Assembly: GCF_947259545.1 (NCBI RefSeq) | Contig: NZ_CAMYMK010000011.1 | Coordinates: 62,001-126,000 of the forward strand | DNA: 64,000 bases | Reading direction: 5' to 3' | Source of the DNA: an uncultured Marinobacter sp. | Lineage (GTDB): Bacteria > Pseudomonadota > Gammaproteobacteria > Pseudomonadales > Oleiphilaceae | Shown: piece after piece, positions 32,484 to 42,914 of the stretch | Layout of the letters: each line of letters begins with the position of its first letter | Position numbering within the stretch: the stretch's first letter is position 1 | Translations under genes and position numbers: made by a program | Notes under the pieces: generated by a model | Seen by the model: the letters and a program-made list of their open reading frames with translations, nothing else | Databases searched by the model: none | What the model was told of the DNA's origin: nothing

Positions 32484-32514
32484 AAAAGGGGCGCTCCACG
32501 GAGCGCCCCTTTTG
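32484..32514 (+). terminator. Intrinsic terminator of glnK-amtB
   Basis: aaaaggggcgctccacggagcgccccttttg perfect stem-loop. Confidence 0.85.
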
Positions 32515-32533
32515 TTTATCGACCAAACAGGGA

Positions 32534-32728
32534 TTACATGGCATTGCGGAAGATATCATCTTCCGAATGACGCAGATAAAGCATCAGTTCCATCTTTGCT
32601 TCATTCACACTGTCAAAAGGCCCTTCAAAGGTCCCTTCCCGGGTCTGAAAGAACCACTGACCATTGATTGTGGTAAACCGATCACTGCGGAACCAGTTTC
32701 GTTCCTGCTCACCTCTTCTAACATCCAT
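32534..32728 (-). CDS. DUF6316-like small protein
   Basis: 64 aa, MDVRRGEQERNWFRSDRFTTINGQWFFQTREGTFEGPF. Confidence 0.65.
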   Translation of the reverse strand: MDVRRGEQERNWFRSDRFTTINGQWFFQTREGTFEGPFDSVNEAKMELMLYLRHSEDDIFRNAM

Positions 32729-32821
32729 ATCCTACTCTCCAGCTACAACCGAACGGCTATTATCGATCACTTACTGATCACTTTTGCAGTGTAGCGAACA
32801 TTCTCCGAAATGCGAAATTCA

Positions 32822-33703
32822 TCAGGCCTCGCCCGGGATCACCCGATCCTCAAGTACATCCACCATGAACTGAGGCATCGCCAGAGCACCATGATGGGTG
32901 CCGGCGTTATAATAACGGGTCACAAACGGCCGCTGCTCGGCGTCTTCCTCGCGGAAATACTGCACCGGCTTTTCTTTGCCCGCCATGGTGCAGCTCCACC
33001 AGCCCGTCGGATACACCGGCTGCGGAAACGGCAGCGTCTGAACATGATCAAAGCCGGCCTTGCGCATGTCCTCGTGCATGGTCTTGATGATGGTATCGGT
33101 GTGCAGCATGGGGGATTCGCTCTGCTGGACGAGAATGCCGCCGTCTCGAAGGGCCAGCATGGCGTCCCGGTAGAAGTCCTGGGCAAACAGGCCTTCTGCA
33201 GGGCCCACGGGATCGGTACTGTCGATGATGATCACGTCGACGCTGTTGGGCTCTACATCCCGCATCCACTGGATACCGTCACCGAAGAAGAAGTTGGCGC
33301 GCGGGTCATCGTTGGAATCACAGAGTTCCGGGAAATACTTTTCCGACAGCCGGGTCACCCGCTCATCAATCTCCACCTGCCAGGCTTCCTCAACGCCAGG
33401 ATGCTTTAGAACCTCCTTCAAGGTGCCGCAGTCACCACCACCCACGATCACCACTTTCTTCGGGTCACGATGGGTAAACAGTGCCGGGTGGGTCATCATC
33501 TCATGGTAGAGAAAATTATCCCGGCTGGTCAGCATCACGCAGCCATCAAGAACCATCAGGTTTCCGAACGTTTCAGTCTCGTAGATCTCCAGCTTCTGGA
33601 ATTCGCTCTGTTCTTCGTGCAGCTTTTTCTTTACCTGCAGGGAAAACGCGGTTCCCTGGTCCTGAAATACTTCGGTAAACCAGTTTTCGTTCAATGCCGT
33701 CAT
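32822..33703 (-). CDS. speE: Polyamine aminopropyltransferase (spermidine synthase)
   Basis: VVIVGGGDCGTLKEVLKHPGVEEAWQVEID; DVIIIDSTDPVGPAEGLF. Confidence 0.95.
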   Translation of the reverse strand: MTALNENWFTEVFQDQGTAFSLQVKKKLHEEQSEFQKLEIYETETFGNLMVLDGCVMLTSRDNFLYHEMMTHPALFTHRDPKKVVIVGGGDCGTLKEVLKHPGVEEAWQVEIDERVTRLSEKYFPELCDSNDDPRANFFFGDGIQWMRDVEPNSVDVIIIDSTDPVGPAEGLFAQDFYRDAMLALRDGGILVQQSESPMLHTDTIIKTMHEDMRKAGFDHVQTLPFPQPVYPTGWWSCTMAGKEKPVQYFREEDAEQRPFVTRYYNAGTHHGALAMPQFMVDVLEDRVIPGEA

Positions 33704-33895
33704 AATGTGTCCCTCGTGTTGCTCAGCGAGCCTGTGTCATATTGCAGGTATTGTAGGTCTGACAGGCCCTCAGCTAAAGCACTATAGCCCATGGTCACCC
33801 CCGTATTTTCCACAAGCGGTTCTTTTAGCGGGACCGAGTAATCCATACAATGTCGACCAGACGCCGACTTTCGTCCGGCACGGAATCAGTACAGG

Positions 33896-35824
33896 ATGAC
33901 CCCAATGACCCAGGCCTCCACAAACACCGCCCACAAGGTGTACAACATTGCCCACTGGAGCGATGGCTATATCGATGTCAATACCCGTGGCGAGGCGCTC
34001 ATCCGGCCAGACCGGGGCCGCGGTGACGCCACTGGAGAAGGCATCAACCTGCTGGAGCTGACCCGCACCCTGACCGCCCGAGGCATCCAGCTGCCGGTGC
34101 TGATCCGTTTTATCGACATTCTCCACGACCGGGTCAACAAGCTGTGTGGAGCCTTCAACAAGGTGGCCCTGGAACAGTCCTACCAGGGGCAATACACCGC
34201 GGTCTATCCCATCAAGGTCAATCAGCAGCGGCGTGTGGTCGAGGAATTACTGCGCGCAGAGCCAGCGGCCAGCAACAATCAGATTGGCCTGGAGGCGGGC
34301 AGCAAACCCGAATTGATGGCGGTATTGGCAATGTCAGGCCAACCGGGCTCGGTGATTGTCTGCAACGGCTATAAAGATCGCGAATACGTCCGCCTTGCGC
34401 TGATCGGACAAAAGCTCGGGCACCGGGTATTCATTGTGGTGGAAAAGCAGTCAGAGCTGCCGCTGATTCTGGAAGAGTCCCGAAACCTTGGTGTGTCACC
34501 ACTGATTGGCGTGCGCGCGCGACTGGCCACCATTGGCAAGGGCAACTGGCAGAATACCGGCGGCGAAAAGTCCAAGTTCGGCCTTTCCGCCAGCCAGGTC
34601 CTGGATGTCGTGGCAACGCTCCGCGACGCAGATGCGCTGGACACCCTCCAGTTACTGCACTTCCACCTGGGATCCCAGATAGCCAACATCCGCGATATCC
34701 AGACCGGTCTGAAGGAATGCGCGCGGTTTTACAGTGAGCTGCGCAAAATGGGCGCACCCGTTGGCACCGTGGATATCGGGGGCGGCCTGGGTGTCGATTA
34801 CGAGGGCACACGCTCACGCAGCAGCTGTTCAATGAATTACAGCGTCCATGAGTATGCCTACAATGTTATCCATGTCCTGCAGGCGGAATGTGATCGTGCC
34901 GGCATTCCCCACCCTGACCTGATCAGCGAATCCGGCCGCGCGCTGACAGCCCATCACTCGGTACTGGTTACCAACGTCATTGACCAGGAAACGCCAGATG
35001 CTCGCGCACCCTCACAACCCGAAGTGGACGCCGCCGCACCGCTGCAGGATCTTTGGCGCGATCTGGAAAGTCTGAAAGACGACAACACCCCCCGCTCCCA
35101 TGCGGAAATCTACCATGACGTGCTCCACGCCATGGCCGATGTGCACGCCCAGTTTGCCCATGGCCTGTTATCACTCAACGAGCGGGCAAACGCGGAAACC
35201 TTGTACACCAGCTGTTGCCGGTTGCTGAGATCCCAGCTGGACAGCGCCAATCGGGCACACCGGGAAATCATTGATGAGCTGAACGAAAAGCTCGCCGAGA
35301 AACTGTTCGTGAATTTTTCGCTGTTCCAATCCCTGCCGGATGTCTGGGGCATCGACCAGATCTTCCCGGTCATGCCCATCAACGGGCTCGACCGCCCGCT
35401 GTCCCGCCGCGCGGTCATCCAGGACATCACCTGCGACTCTGATGGCCGGATTGATCGATACGTGGACGGTCAGGGCATAGAGACCACCTTGCCGTTGCCG
35501 GAAGCAAAACCCGGTGAACCACTATTGATGGGTTTTTTCATGACCGGTGCCTACCAGGAAATCCTCGGCGACATGCACAACCTGTTCGGCGATACCCACT
35601 CGGTCGACGTGCACGGCAATGGCTCCGGAGAATACACCGTCAGCGACGCCACGACCGGCGACACTGTCGCGAAAGTGCTGCGCTACGTCAATTTTGAGCC
35701 CGCGTCACTTCTGGAGTCCTATCAGCGCCAGTTCGAGACCAGCCAACTGCCTGAAGAAGAGCAGCATCAGTTGCTTGGCGAGCTCAGAAACGGGCTTGAG
35801 GGGTACACCTACCTGGAAGAATAG
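33896..35824 (+). CDS. speA: Biosynthetic arginine decarboxylase
   Basis: YPIKVNQQRRVVEELL; HFHLGSQIANIRDIQTGLKE. Confidence 0.96.
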   Translation: MTPMTQASTNTAHKVYNIAHWSDGYIDVNTRGEALIRPDRGRGDATGEGINLLELTRTLTARGIQLPVLIRFIDILHDRVNKLCGAFNKVALEQSYQGQYTAVYPIKVNQQRRVVEELLRAEPAASNNQIGLEAGSKPELMAVLAMSGQPGSVIVCNGYKDREYVRLALIGQKLGHRVFIVVEKQSELPLILEESRNLGVSPLIGVRARLATIGKGNWQNTGGEKSKFGLSASQVLDVVATLRDADALDTLQLLHFHLGSQIANIRDIQTGLKECARFYSELRKMGAPVGTVDIGGGLGVDYEGTRSRSSCSMNYSVHEYAYNVIHVLQAECDRAGIPHPDLISESGRALTAHHSVLVTNVIDQETPDARAPSQPEVDAAAPLQDLWRDLESLKDDNTPRSHAEIYHDVLHAMADVHAQFAHGLLSLNERANAETLYTSCCRLLRSQLDSANRAHREIIDELNEKLAEKLFVNFSLFQSLPDVWGIDQIFPVMPINGLDRPLSRRAVIQDITCDSDGRIDRYVDGQGIETTLPLPEAKPGEPLLMGFFMTGAYQEILGDMHNLFGDTHSVDVHGNGSGEYTVSDATTGDTVAKVLRYVNFEPASLLESYQRQFETSQLPEEEQHQLLGELRNGLEGYTYLEE

Positions 35825-35937
35825 CACTCCTGGTCACACTCAAAGGCACCACAGTTTTTTGTCCGGGGCACTCATCCAAAAACCCAGTTCGCCCGTATAA
35901 CAGGAAACTGACAAACCCTCGACGAGTGCATAGAATA

Positions 35938-36582
35938 ATGACCAGGACCAGTTCAAACCATGCAACAGTCAAGGAGCTTCCGGTGAAGACACTGGATCAA
36001 AAGCCCGCTCGCCCCGAGGGCCGAAAGGACCCCTGGAGCCAGTTGCTGGAGAAAGTGGGTAAAAACCAGGACCGCCAGGCGTATCACGCGCTGTTCGAGC
36101 ATTTTGGCCCGCAGATCAAGTATTACGCTATGGCGAACGGCATGGCCAGTCACGCGGAGGAACTGGTTCAGGAAGTATTTGTCTCCATCTGGCGGCGCTC
36201 CTGCCTGTACGACTGGCGTAAGGCTGCGGCTTCAACGTGGATCTTCACCATTGCCCGTAATCAGCGCATCGATATGTTGCGGAAGATGAAGCGTCTCAGC
36301 GTGGAAATGCCGGTGGAAACAGAGGACCTGTGGCAGATTCCGGGCGAGAACGAGGACGAGCCGGTGACGTCCCTGCACCGCCTGATGTCAGAACGGCGGA
36401 TCAGGGAATCCCTGAGCCACTTGCCGGAAGAACAGATCACCGTCATTGCCAAGGTGTATATGGAGAACAAATCCCACCAGATGGTGGCGGATGAGCTCAA
36501 TATTCCTCTTGGCACGGTGAAGAGCCGGGTGCGCCTGGCGTTGAACAAATTGAAAGTGATTTTGCAGGATCAGAACGTATGA
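35938..36582 (+). CDS. ECF-type RNA polymerase sigma factor
   Basis: Sigma region 2 (AEELVQEVFVSIWR) and region 4 (MVADELNIPLGTVKSRVRLALNKL); start codon uncertain (35926 or 35938). Confidence 0.9.
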   Translation: MTRTSSNHATVKELPVKTLDQKPARPEGRKDPWSQLLEKVGKNQDRQAYHALFEHFGPQIKYYAMANGMASHAEELVQEVFVSIWRRSCLYDWRKAAASTWIFTIARNQRIDMLRKMKRLSVEMPVETEDLWQIPGENEDEPVTSLHRLMSERRIRESLSHLPEEQITVIAKVYMENKSHQMVADELNIPLGTVKSRVRLALNKLKVILQDQNV

Positions 36583-37220
36583 CACGGCACCATCCCGACA
36601 GCCTGACGCTGATGGAATACAGCGCCGGCAACCTGACCGAGCCCCATGCCCTGTGCATCCGGCTGCATCTGGATAAGTGCCCGCACTGCCAAAGCCGGGT
36701 CGACACCCTGGAGAGCCTGGGAGCTGTAATGATGGAGAATCATCCCAAGGCCGATGTGAGCGAAAGCATGTTCGACAGCATCCTGGCGCGCATCGACAAT
36801 GGAAGCGATGACAACGAAGTCATGGCCCGGGTCAGTGTCAGGACAGATCCGCTGCAGAAACTCCTGGGGGAGGATCTCGACAGTCTGCCGTGGAAACGTC
36901 AGTTGGGCGATGTCAGTGTTCTGGATATCTCCGAACGCTTTCCGGGGCAGCATGAACAGGTTGTCCTGCAGAAATTGTCAGCTGGAGGCAAGGCGCCCGT
37001 TCATACTCACAGAGGCGAGGAGACCACCATCGTCCTGCAGGGGGCATTTGCTGATCAGAAAGGTGTCTTCAATCAATGGGATTTTGTGGTTCTCAATGAT
37101 CAGGACGAACACAAACCGGTTGCAGTTGGCTGTGAGGACTGCATCACCTTGTCCGTGCTCAGCGCCCCGGTGAAGTTAACCGGCACCTTTACAAGGCTGC
37201 TCAACCCGTTCATTCGCTGA
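36579..37220 (+). CDS. chrR: ChrR family zinc-binding anti-sigma factor with cupin domain
   Basis: HHPDSLTLMEYSAGNL; ZAS motif H-LDK-CPHC; C-terminal cupin HTHRGEE; overlaps the sigma gene by ATGA. Confidence 0.9.
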   Translation: MTRHHPDSLTLMEYSAGNLTEPHALCIRLHLDKCPHCQSRVDTLESLGAVMMENHPKADVSESMFDSILARIDNGSDDNEVMARVSVRTDPLQKLLGEDLDSLPWKRQLGDVSVLDISERFPGQHEQVVLQKLSAGGKAPVHTHRGEETTIVLQGAFADQKGVFNQWDFVVLNDQDEHKPVAVGCEDCITLSVLSAPVKLTGTFTRLLNPFIR

Positions 37221-37230
37221 ACAGAACGGA

Positions 37231-37262
37231 ATAAGTCCGGGGCACGCACATCCCGGACTTAT
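37231..37262. terminator. Bidirectional hairpin between convergent genes
   Basis: ATAAGTCCGGG-gcacgcacat-CCCGGACTTAT. Confidence 0.55.
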
Positions 37263-38104
37263 TACCAGCGAAGCTCTTCTCCGTCCCAACTCAGAAAGCA
37301 ACCATTCCGGCTCTCATCCAGGTCATCGACAATCGCCAGTATGTGCAACGCGGTCTCATGGGGGCTGTGAACCTCTAACTGCTGCAACGATCTTGAAAAC
37401 GGCTCGCTCAGCGCTGATCGGGTTGTGCCTGGGTGCACCGCCACGCAGGCCACCGGTTTGCAACGACGGGGTAACTCTACCGACAGCGTTTTCACCAGCA
37501 TATTCAATGCGGCCTTCGAGCTCCGATAGGCATACCAGCCGCCGAAACGGTTGTCACTGATTGAACCCACCTTGGCTGAAATCGCGACAATACGTTTAAA
37601 GGATTTGTGACGCAGCCAAGGCAGCAGAGACTTTACCAACATCCCGAACGAACTGGCGTTGACCTGCATGGAACGTAAAAATGCTTCGGTCTCCAGATCC
37701 TCGAGTCGCTTCTCGGGAAACGTGCCGCCTCCGTGCAGTACGCCCACCGCAAAAATCACGCAATCAAGCCCGGTATCGTATGGCAAGGCCCGCGCCAGCG
37801 TGGCTTGCATTTCATCAGCGTCACCCGGTTTCTCTGCATCCCAGCGCATCAGACAGACCTGACTGGCCGTCCTTACCTCTTCGGGCACCTTGTCAGGCTG
37901 CCTGCATAAACCAAAGACCCGGATCTCCGGATCACGACGAATCAGCTCCCTCGCGATGCTGCTGCCGATCGCTCCGGATATACCAGCAATCAGAACGTTT
38001 CTCAAAACGCCTACCTCGTCAGAAGTGTCATTGAAAAATTCAATACTGTTGATACGAATCCTTTTGCATTCGGACGTCTGCTCCGGGTGAACCGCCTCAT
38101 TCAA
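37262..38104 (-). CDS. SDR family NAD(P)-dependent oxidoreductase
   Basis: RNVLIAGISGAIGSSIARELI, YAYRSSKAALNM; real start may be the TTG at 38005. Confidence 0.8.
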   Translation of the reverse strand: MNEAVHPEQTSECKRIRINSIEFFNDTSDEVGVLRNVLIAGISGAIGSSIARELIRRDPEIRVFGLCRQPDKVPEEVRTASQVCLMRWDAEKPGDADEMQATLARALPYDTGLDCVIFAVGVLHGGGTFPEKRLEDLETEAFLRSMQVNASSFGMLVKSLLPWLRHKSFKRIVAISAKVGSISDNRFGGWYAYRSSKAALNMLVKTLSVELPRRCKPVACVAVHPGTTRSALSEPFSRSLQQLEVHSPHETALHILAIVDDLDESRNGCFLSWDGEELRW

Positions 38105-38209
38105 ACAGCCGTATGAACTTTGGCATTACACAGGCACATCTGTTGCGGCCGATTGGCGCCAACACGATTCATACCCTAATGATCTGCGTTGAGTTGAGGA
38201 GAGACCTCC

Positions 38210-39985
38210 ATGCAATACCAGGCTCCGGCGAATGACCTTCGCTTTCTGTTGTTTGATGTACTGGGTGCTGACAGGCTCCATGAGCTGGAAAAGTACTCCG
38301 ATGCCACCCCCGACCTTATAACGGCGGTGATAGAGGAGGCTGGCAAAGTGGCGGCGGAGATCATTCAGCCGACCAATCAGACAGGCGACCGGGAGGGCTG
38401 CAGCTACGATGCCGAATCCAAATCGGTCAAAACTCCGGCTGGCTTCAAGCAAGCGTACCGGACGTTTGTGGAAGGCGGCTGGACAGCGCTGGACGCCCCT
38501 CTTGAATTCGGCGGGCAGGGCCTGCCCCACACCCTCAAGTTTGTTGTCGACGAAATGGTGTGCTCTACCAATCTGTCACTCGGCATGTATCCGGGGCTGA
38601 CCCACGGCGCGATCAGCGCCCTTCACGCCCATGGTTCCGACGAGTTGAAGCAGACCTACCTGGAAAAACTGATCTCCGGCGAATGGACCGGCACCATGTG
38701 CCTGACCGAACCCCAGTGCGGTACCGATCTCGGCCTGATCCGCACCCGCGCCACTCCGAACGACGATGGCAGCTATGCCATTGAAGGGACCAAAATCTGG
38801 ATTACAGGCGGCGAACATGACCTGACCGACAACATCGTGCACCTCGTGCTGGCCAAACTGCCTGGCGCACCTGATACCACGAAAGGTATTTCGCTGTTTG
38901 CAGTCCCCAAAATCCTGCCCGAATCCGGGGAGCGCAACCCGGCCTTCTGTGGTGGCCTCGAACACAAGATGGGCATCAAGGGTTCCGCCACCTGTGTGAT
39001 GAACTTTGAGGGCGCGAAGGGCTGGCTGGTCGGCGAGCCCAACAAGGGCATGCGCGCCATGTTCACCATGATGAACGAAGCCCGTCTGATGGTTGGCATG
39101 CAGGGGCTGGGGCTCGCCGAAATGGCCTATCAGGAAAGCCTGGGCTTTGCCCGTGAACGCTTGCAGAGCCGATCCCTCAGTGGCCCTGAAAACCCCGACG
39201 GTCCGGCGGATCCCATTATTGTGCACCCGGATGTACGGCGCATGTTGATGCGCCAGAAAGTACTTAACGAAGGCATGCGCGCACTGGCCTTGTTCACCGG
39301 CCATCAACTGGACCTCTCCGTAGCCCACCCGGATGAGGCTACCCGGGAAGCAGCCGATGATCTGGTGCAACTCCTGACCCCGGTGGTCAAGGCATTCCTG
39401 ACGGACGAAGGCTTCAATAATGCCAACACCGGGCTGCAGGTGCTGGGTGGTGCCGGCTTCACAACTGATTGGCCATTGGAGCAACTGGTTCGTGACGGAC
39501 GTATTGCACGCATTTACGAAGGTACAAACGGCATCCAGGCCATGGACCTGGTCGGCAGAAAACTCAGCCTGAAAGGCGGTCAACTGGTGCGAACGCTGTT
39601 TGGGGTGCTGACGACCTATCTCAAGGATAACCCCCAAGCCCCTCACCGTGAGGAACTCAAGGAAGCAATCAAGGCATTGGAGGAAGCGACCCTGTGGCTG
39701 GCCGCCCATGCGCCCAAAGATCCCGAGCAGGCAGGTGCCGCAGCAACGCCTTATCTTCGGGTAATGGCCCTGACCGTGACTGCCTACCTTTGGTCCCGCA
39801 TGGCGGCGGTCGCTGACCAGCAGTTGGCGGCCGGTCACGGAAACACCCCCCTGCTGGAGAGTAAGAAGATATCCGCCCGCTTCTACTTCGAGAAATTGCT
39901 GCCGGAAGTGCACGGGCTGCTCAAGGATATTAAAAGTGGAAAGGACGCATTAATGGCGTTCTCGGACGATCATTGGGCTGCCTGA
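38210..39985 (+). CDS. Acyl-CoA dehydrogenase (long form with C-terminal domain)
   Basis: MCLTEPQCGTDLGLIRTRA; RIARIYEGTNGIQAMDLVGRK. Confidence 0.92.
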   Translation: MQYQAPANDLRFLLFDVLGADRLHELEKYSDATPDLITAVIEEAGKVAAEIIQPTNQTGDREGCSYDAESKSVKTPAGFKQAYRTFVEGGWTALDAPLEFGGQGLPHTLKFVVDEMVCSTNLSLGMYPGLTHGAISALHAHGSDELKQTYLEKLISGEWTGTMCLTEPQCGTDLGLIRTRATPNDDGSYAIEGTKIWITGGEHDLTDNIVHLVLAKLPGAPDTTKGISLFAVPKILPESGERNPAFCGGLEHKMGIKGSATCVMNFEGAKGWLVGEPNKGMRAMFTMMNEARLMVGMQGLGLAEMAYQESLGFARERLQSRSLSGPENPDGPADPIIVHPDVRRMLMRQKVLNEGMRALALFTGHQLDLSVAHPDEATREAADDLVQLLTPVVKAFLTDEGFNNANTGLQVLGGAGFTTDWPLEQLVRDGRIARIYEGTNGIQAMDLVGRKLSLKGGQLVRTLFGVLTTYLKDNPQAPHREELKEAIKALEEATLWLAAHAPKDPEQAGAAATPYLRVMALTVTAYLWSRMAAVADQQLAAGHGNTPLLESKKISARFYFEKLLPEVHGLLKDIKSGKDALMAFSDDHWAA

Positions 39986-40137
39986 CACAGCACAAATACA
40001 CCAATGGCCGGAAATGACCGATAATTGTCAGACAATGACCTTCAGAACATCGGCCCGAAAATGGATACTAAGCGGGTTGATTAGTGTCTCTGAACTAGTC
40101 CTGTTCAACTCCCCTTTGGGTTGAACACTTGCTTGTT

Positions 40138-40165
40138 AGCCACGCCCCGCGTGGCTTTTTTTTTC
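40138..40165 (+). terminator. Intrinsic terminator downstream of acyl-CoA dehydrogenase
   Basis: AGCCACGCCCCGCGTGGCTTTTTTTTTC. Confidence 0.85.
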
Positions 40166-40216
40166 CCTTCCTGCTTGCGTTACAATCTCCGTCCCTGATT
40201 TCACCGGAGACTTCCC

Positions 40217-41008
40217 ATGACCCCTGACGACTATGGCTTTCGCTTTGGCGGGATTGAGCGCCTGTATGGCCGTCGCGCACTGGAAGCCTTCCGCCAGTCA
40301 CATATAGCCATCGTCGGGCTGGGCGGCGTAGGCTCGTGGGCGGCTGAAGCCCTGGCTCGTTCCGGTGTCGGCACCATTACCCTGATCGACATGGACGACA
40401 TCTGTGTGTCCAACACCAATCGTCAGCTTCATGCTCTCGAAGGCCAGTACGGCTACACCAAGACCGACGCCATGGCCGCAAGGCTGAAAGCGATCAACCC
40501 CCAGGCAGACATTCGCGTGCATTTCGGTTTCCTGACCCTCAAGAACGTCGGCGACCTGATCACCCCGGAGATCACCGGTGTGGTGGATGCCATCGACAGC
40601 GTCAAAGCCAAAGCGGCTCTCATTGCCTTCTGTCAGCGGCGCAAGATTCCCGTGGTCTGTGCCGGCGGCGCCGGCGGCCAGATGGACCCGACCCAGATCC
40701 GGGTTGCCGACCTCAGCAAGACCACACAGGATCCATTATTGGCCAAGGTTCGTAACATGCTCCGTCGGGAGTACGGTTTTTCCCGCAACCCCAAGCGGCG
40801 GTTCGGTATCGAAGCCGTGTACTCACTGGAGCAGCTGACGTATCCTGCCGGTGACGGTGAGGTCTGCCTGCAGAAACCCGCTACCGATGGCCCGGTCCGG
40901 CTGGATTGCGCCTCCGGATTCGGGGCCGCCAGCCCGGTCACCGCCAGTTTCGGCTTTTTTGCAGCCTCGCGACTGCTGAACCGGATCGCACGACGCGCCA
41001 ACCCATAA
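40217..41008 (+). CDS. tcdA: tRNA threonylcarbamoyladenosine dehydratase
   Basis: ThiF-like VGLGGVGSWAAEALARSGVGTITLIDMDDICVSNTNRQ. Confidence 0.94.
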   Translation: MTPDDYGFRFGGIERLYGRRALEAFRQSHIAIVGLGGVGSWAAEALARSGVGTITLIDMDDICVSNTNRQLHALEGQYGYTKTDAMAARLKAINPQADIRVHFGFLTLKNVGDLITPEITGVVDAIDSVKAKAALIAFCQRRKIPVVCAGGAGGQMDPTQIRVADLSKTTQDPLLAKVRNMLRREYGFSRNPKRRFGIEAVYSLEQLTYPAGDGEVCLQKPATDGPVRLDCASGFGAASPVTASFGFFAASRLLNRIARRANP

Positions 41009-41029
41009 CTCAATGGACCTGAAGTCATT

Positions 41030-42901
41030 ATGCCCGTAAGCACTGTTCTGCTTCTCGCAAGTATCGGCGTTCTCTCCCTATTCTGTCAGTGGCTCGCCTG
41101 GCGCGTCAGGATGCCTGCCATCCTGTTCCTGCTGGCGGGCGGTATTGCCGCGGGCCCATGGCTGGGTTTTCTGGCACCGGAAGTGGTGTTCGGCGATTTG
41201 TTGTTCCCACTCATTTCCCTGTCCGTCGCCATCATTCTCTTCGAGGGCAGCCTGACCCTGCGTTACGAGGAAATCCGCGGCCACGGCAAAATGGTGCGCA
41301 ACCTGATTCCGGTCGGCTCTATTGTCACCTGCATCATCGGCACACTGTCGGCACGCTGGCTACTTGACGTGTCCTGGGAGGTGGCATTGCTCTTCGGCGC
41401 GATCTCCATTGTTACCGGGCCCACAGTGATCGCCCCGCTGCTGAGATCGGTTCGACCGGACGCCAAACTGGCCAACATCCTCCGTTGGGAAGGCATTATC
41501 ATCGACCCGGTAGGTGCCCTGCTGGCGGTTCTGGTGTTTGAAGGCATTGTGTCCTGGGGCCAGGGCAATGTTTTCGGGCACTCGCTGTATATTTTCGGCA
41601 AGACCCTGGCGGTGGGTTTCCTCATCGGCGCGATAGCTGGCTATCTGAATGGTCTGGCGCTGAGAAAACACCTGATCCCCCAGTACCTGCACAACGCCGG
41701 CACCCTCACCTTCATGCTGGGCGTTTATGCCCTTTCCAACGAGCTGGCCCATGAGTCGGGGCTGCTGACCGTCACCGTCATGGGCATCTGGATGGCCAAC
41801 ATGAAACAGGTGCCCATCGACAGCATCCTCGAGTTCAAGGAATCCCTCAGTGTGCTGCTGATCTCGGCCCTGTTCATCATTCTGGCGGCGCGGGTTGAGT
41901 TTTCCGCCATTGCCGAGTTGGGCTGGGGCCTGGTCGCTGTGCTGGCGGTTCTGATGCTGGTGGCACGACCGATGAGCATCTTTCTGTCCGCTATCGGTAC
42001 CAGTCTTAACTGGCGGGACAAACTGTTCCTGAGCTGGATAGCCCCGCGAGGCATCGTTGCCGCAGCGGTTTCAGCGCTGTTTGCGTTTCAGCTGCAAAAA
42101 CTCGGATATGAAGGTGCCGGCGCGCTGGTCCCGCTGATTTTCATGCTGATCATCGCCACCGTCACGCTTCAGAGTCTGACCGCCCGGCCGCTGGCGAAAC
42201 TGCTGAAGGTTGCCGAACCGGCGGAGTTCGGTTTCCTGATACTCGGGGCCAATCCGGTTGCCCGGATGATCGCCGCTGCCCTGAAGAAGTACGAAGTACC
42301 GGTGACGCTGGCGGACACCAACTGGGAAAACGTCCGACAGGCGCGTATGAACAATATCCCGGTCTACTTCGGCAATCCGGTGTCCGAGCATGCCTCCACC
42401 CACCTGGATCTGACCGGGATTGGTAACCTGCTGGTCATTTCCCCCTACAAGCACATGAACTCACTGGCCACCTACCATTTCCTGGACTGGTTTGGAAAGG
42501 ATTCCGTGTTCACCCTGGCGGAAGGTGATCCCGAACAGAAAGCACGACACCAGACCGCCGAGAAGATCCAGATGACCCGGGGCCTGTTTGATGGCGTCAG
42601 CTACGCCAAGCTCGCGAGCCTGGTCAGTCAGGGCTACACCGTGAAAACCACCCAGCTCAGTGACGAATTCAGCTACGAGGACTTCCTCGAGAAGTATCAT
42701 CGCCAGGCACTGGTACTGTTTGTCTTTGACAGTAAGGGACGGGTATCTCCGGTACTGGATATGGAACCCATCAAGCCGGAAAATGACTGGATCCTGATCA
42801 GCCTGGTGCCACCCCAGGCTCCGAAAGAGCGAAAGGAAAGGGAAGAGCGACCGGAAGAAGCAGGGCAGGAACTGCCGGACGGAGTCTCCGCCCGGGACTG
42901 A
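41030..42901 (+). CDS. Cation:proton antiporter (CPA1/NhaP-like) with TrkA-N-like domain
   Basis: Multi-TM Na/H exchanger domain followed by a soluble RCK-like domain (FGFLILGANPVARMIAAALKKYEVPVTLADTNWENVRQAR). Confidence 0.88.
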   Translation: MPVSTVLLLASIGVLSLFCQWLAWRVRMPAILFLLAGGIAAGPWLGFLAPEVVFGDLLFPLISLSVAIILFEGSLTLRYEEIRGHGKMVRNLIPVGSIVTCIIGTLSARWLLDVSWEVALLFGAISIVTGPTVIAPLLRSVRPDAKLANILRWEGIIIDPVGALLAVLVFEGIVSWGQGNVFGHSLYIFGKTLAVGFLIGAIAGYLNGLALRKHLIPQYLHNAGTLTFMLGVYALSNELAHESGLLTVTVMGIWMANMKQVPIDSILEFKESLSVLLISALFIILAARVEFSAIAELGWGLVAVLAVLMLVARPMSIFLSAIGTSLNWRDKLFLSWIAPRGIVAAAVSALFAFQLQKLGYEGAGALVPLIFMLIIATVTLQSLTARPLAKLLKVAEPAEFGFLILGANPVARMIAAALKKYEVPVTLADTNWENVRQARMNNIPVYFGNPVSEHASTHLDLTGIGNLLVISPYKHMNSLATYHFLDWFGKDSVFTLAEGDPEQKARHQTAEKIQMTRGLFDGVSYAKLASLVSQGYTVKTTQLSDEFSYEDFLEKYHRQALVLFVFDSKGRVSPVLDMEPIKPENDWILISLVPPQAPKERKEREERPEEAGQELPDGVSARD

Positions 42902-42914
42902 AGCGCCTCCGAGT

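Noticed and set aside
38576-39913. 445-aa minus-strand ORF
   Set aside because: Antisense to the acyl-CoA dehydrogenase
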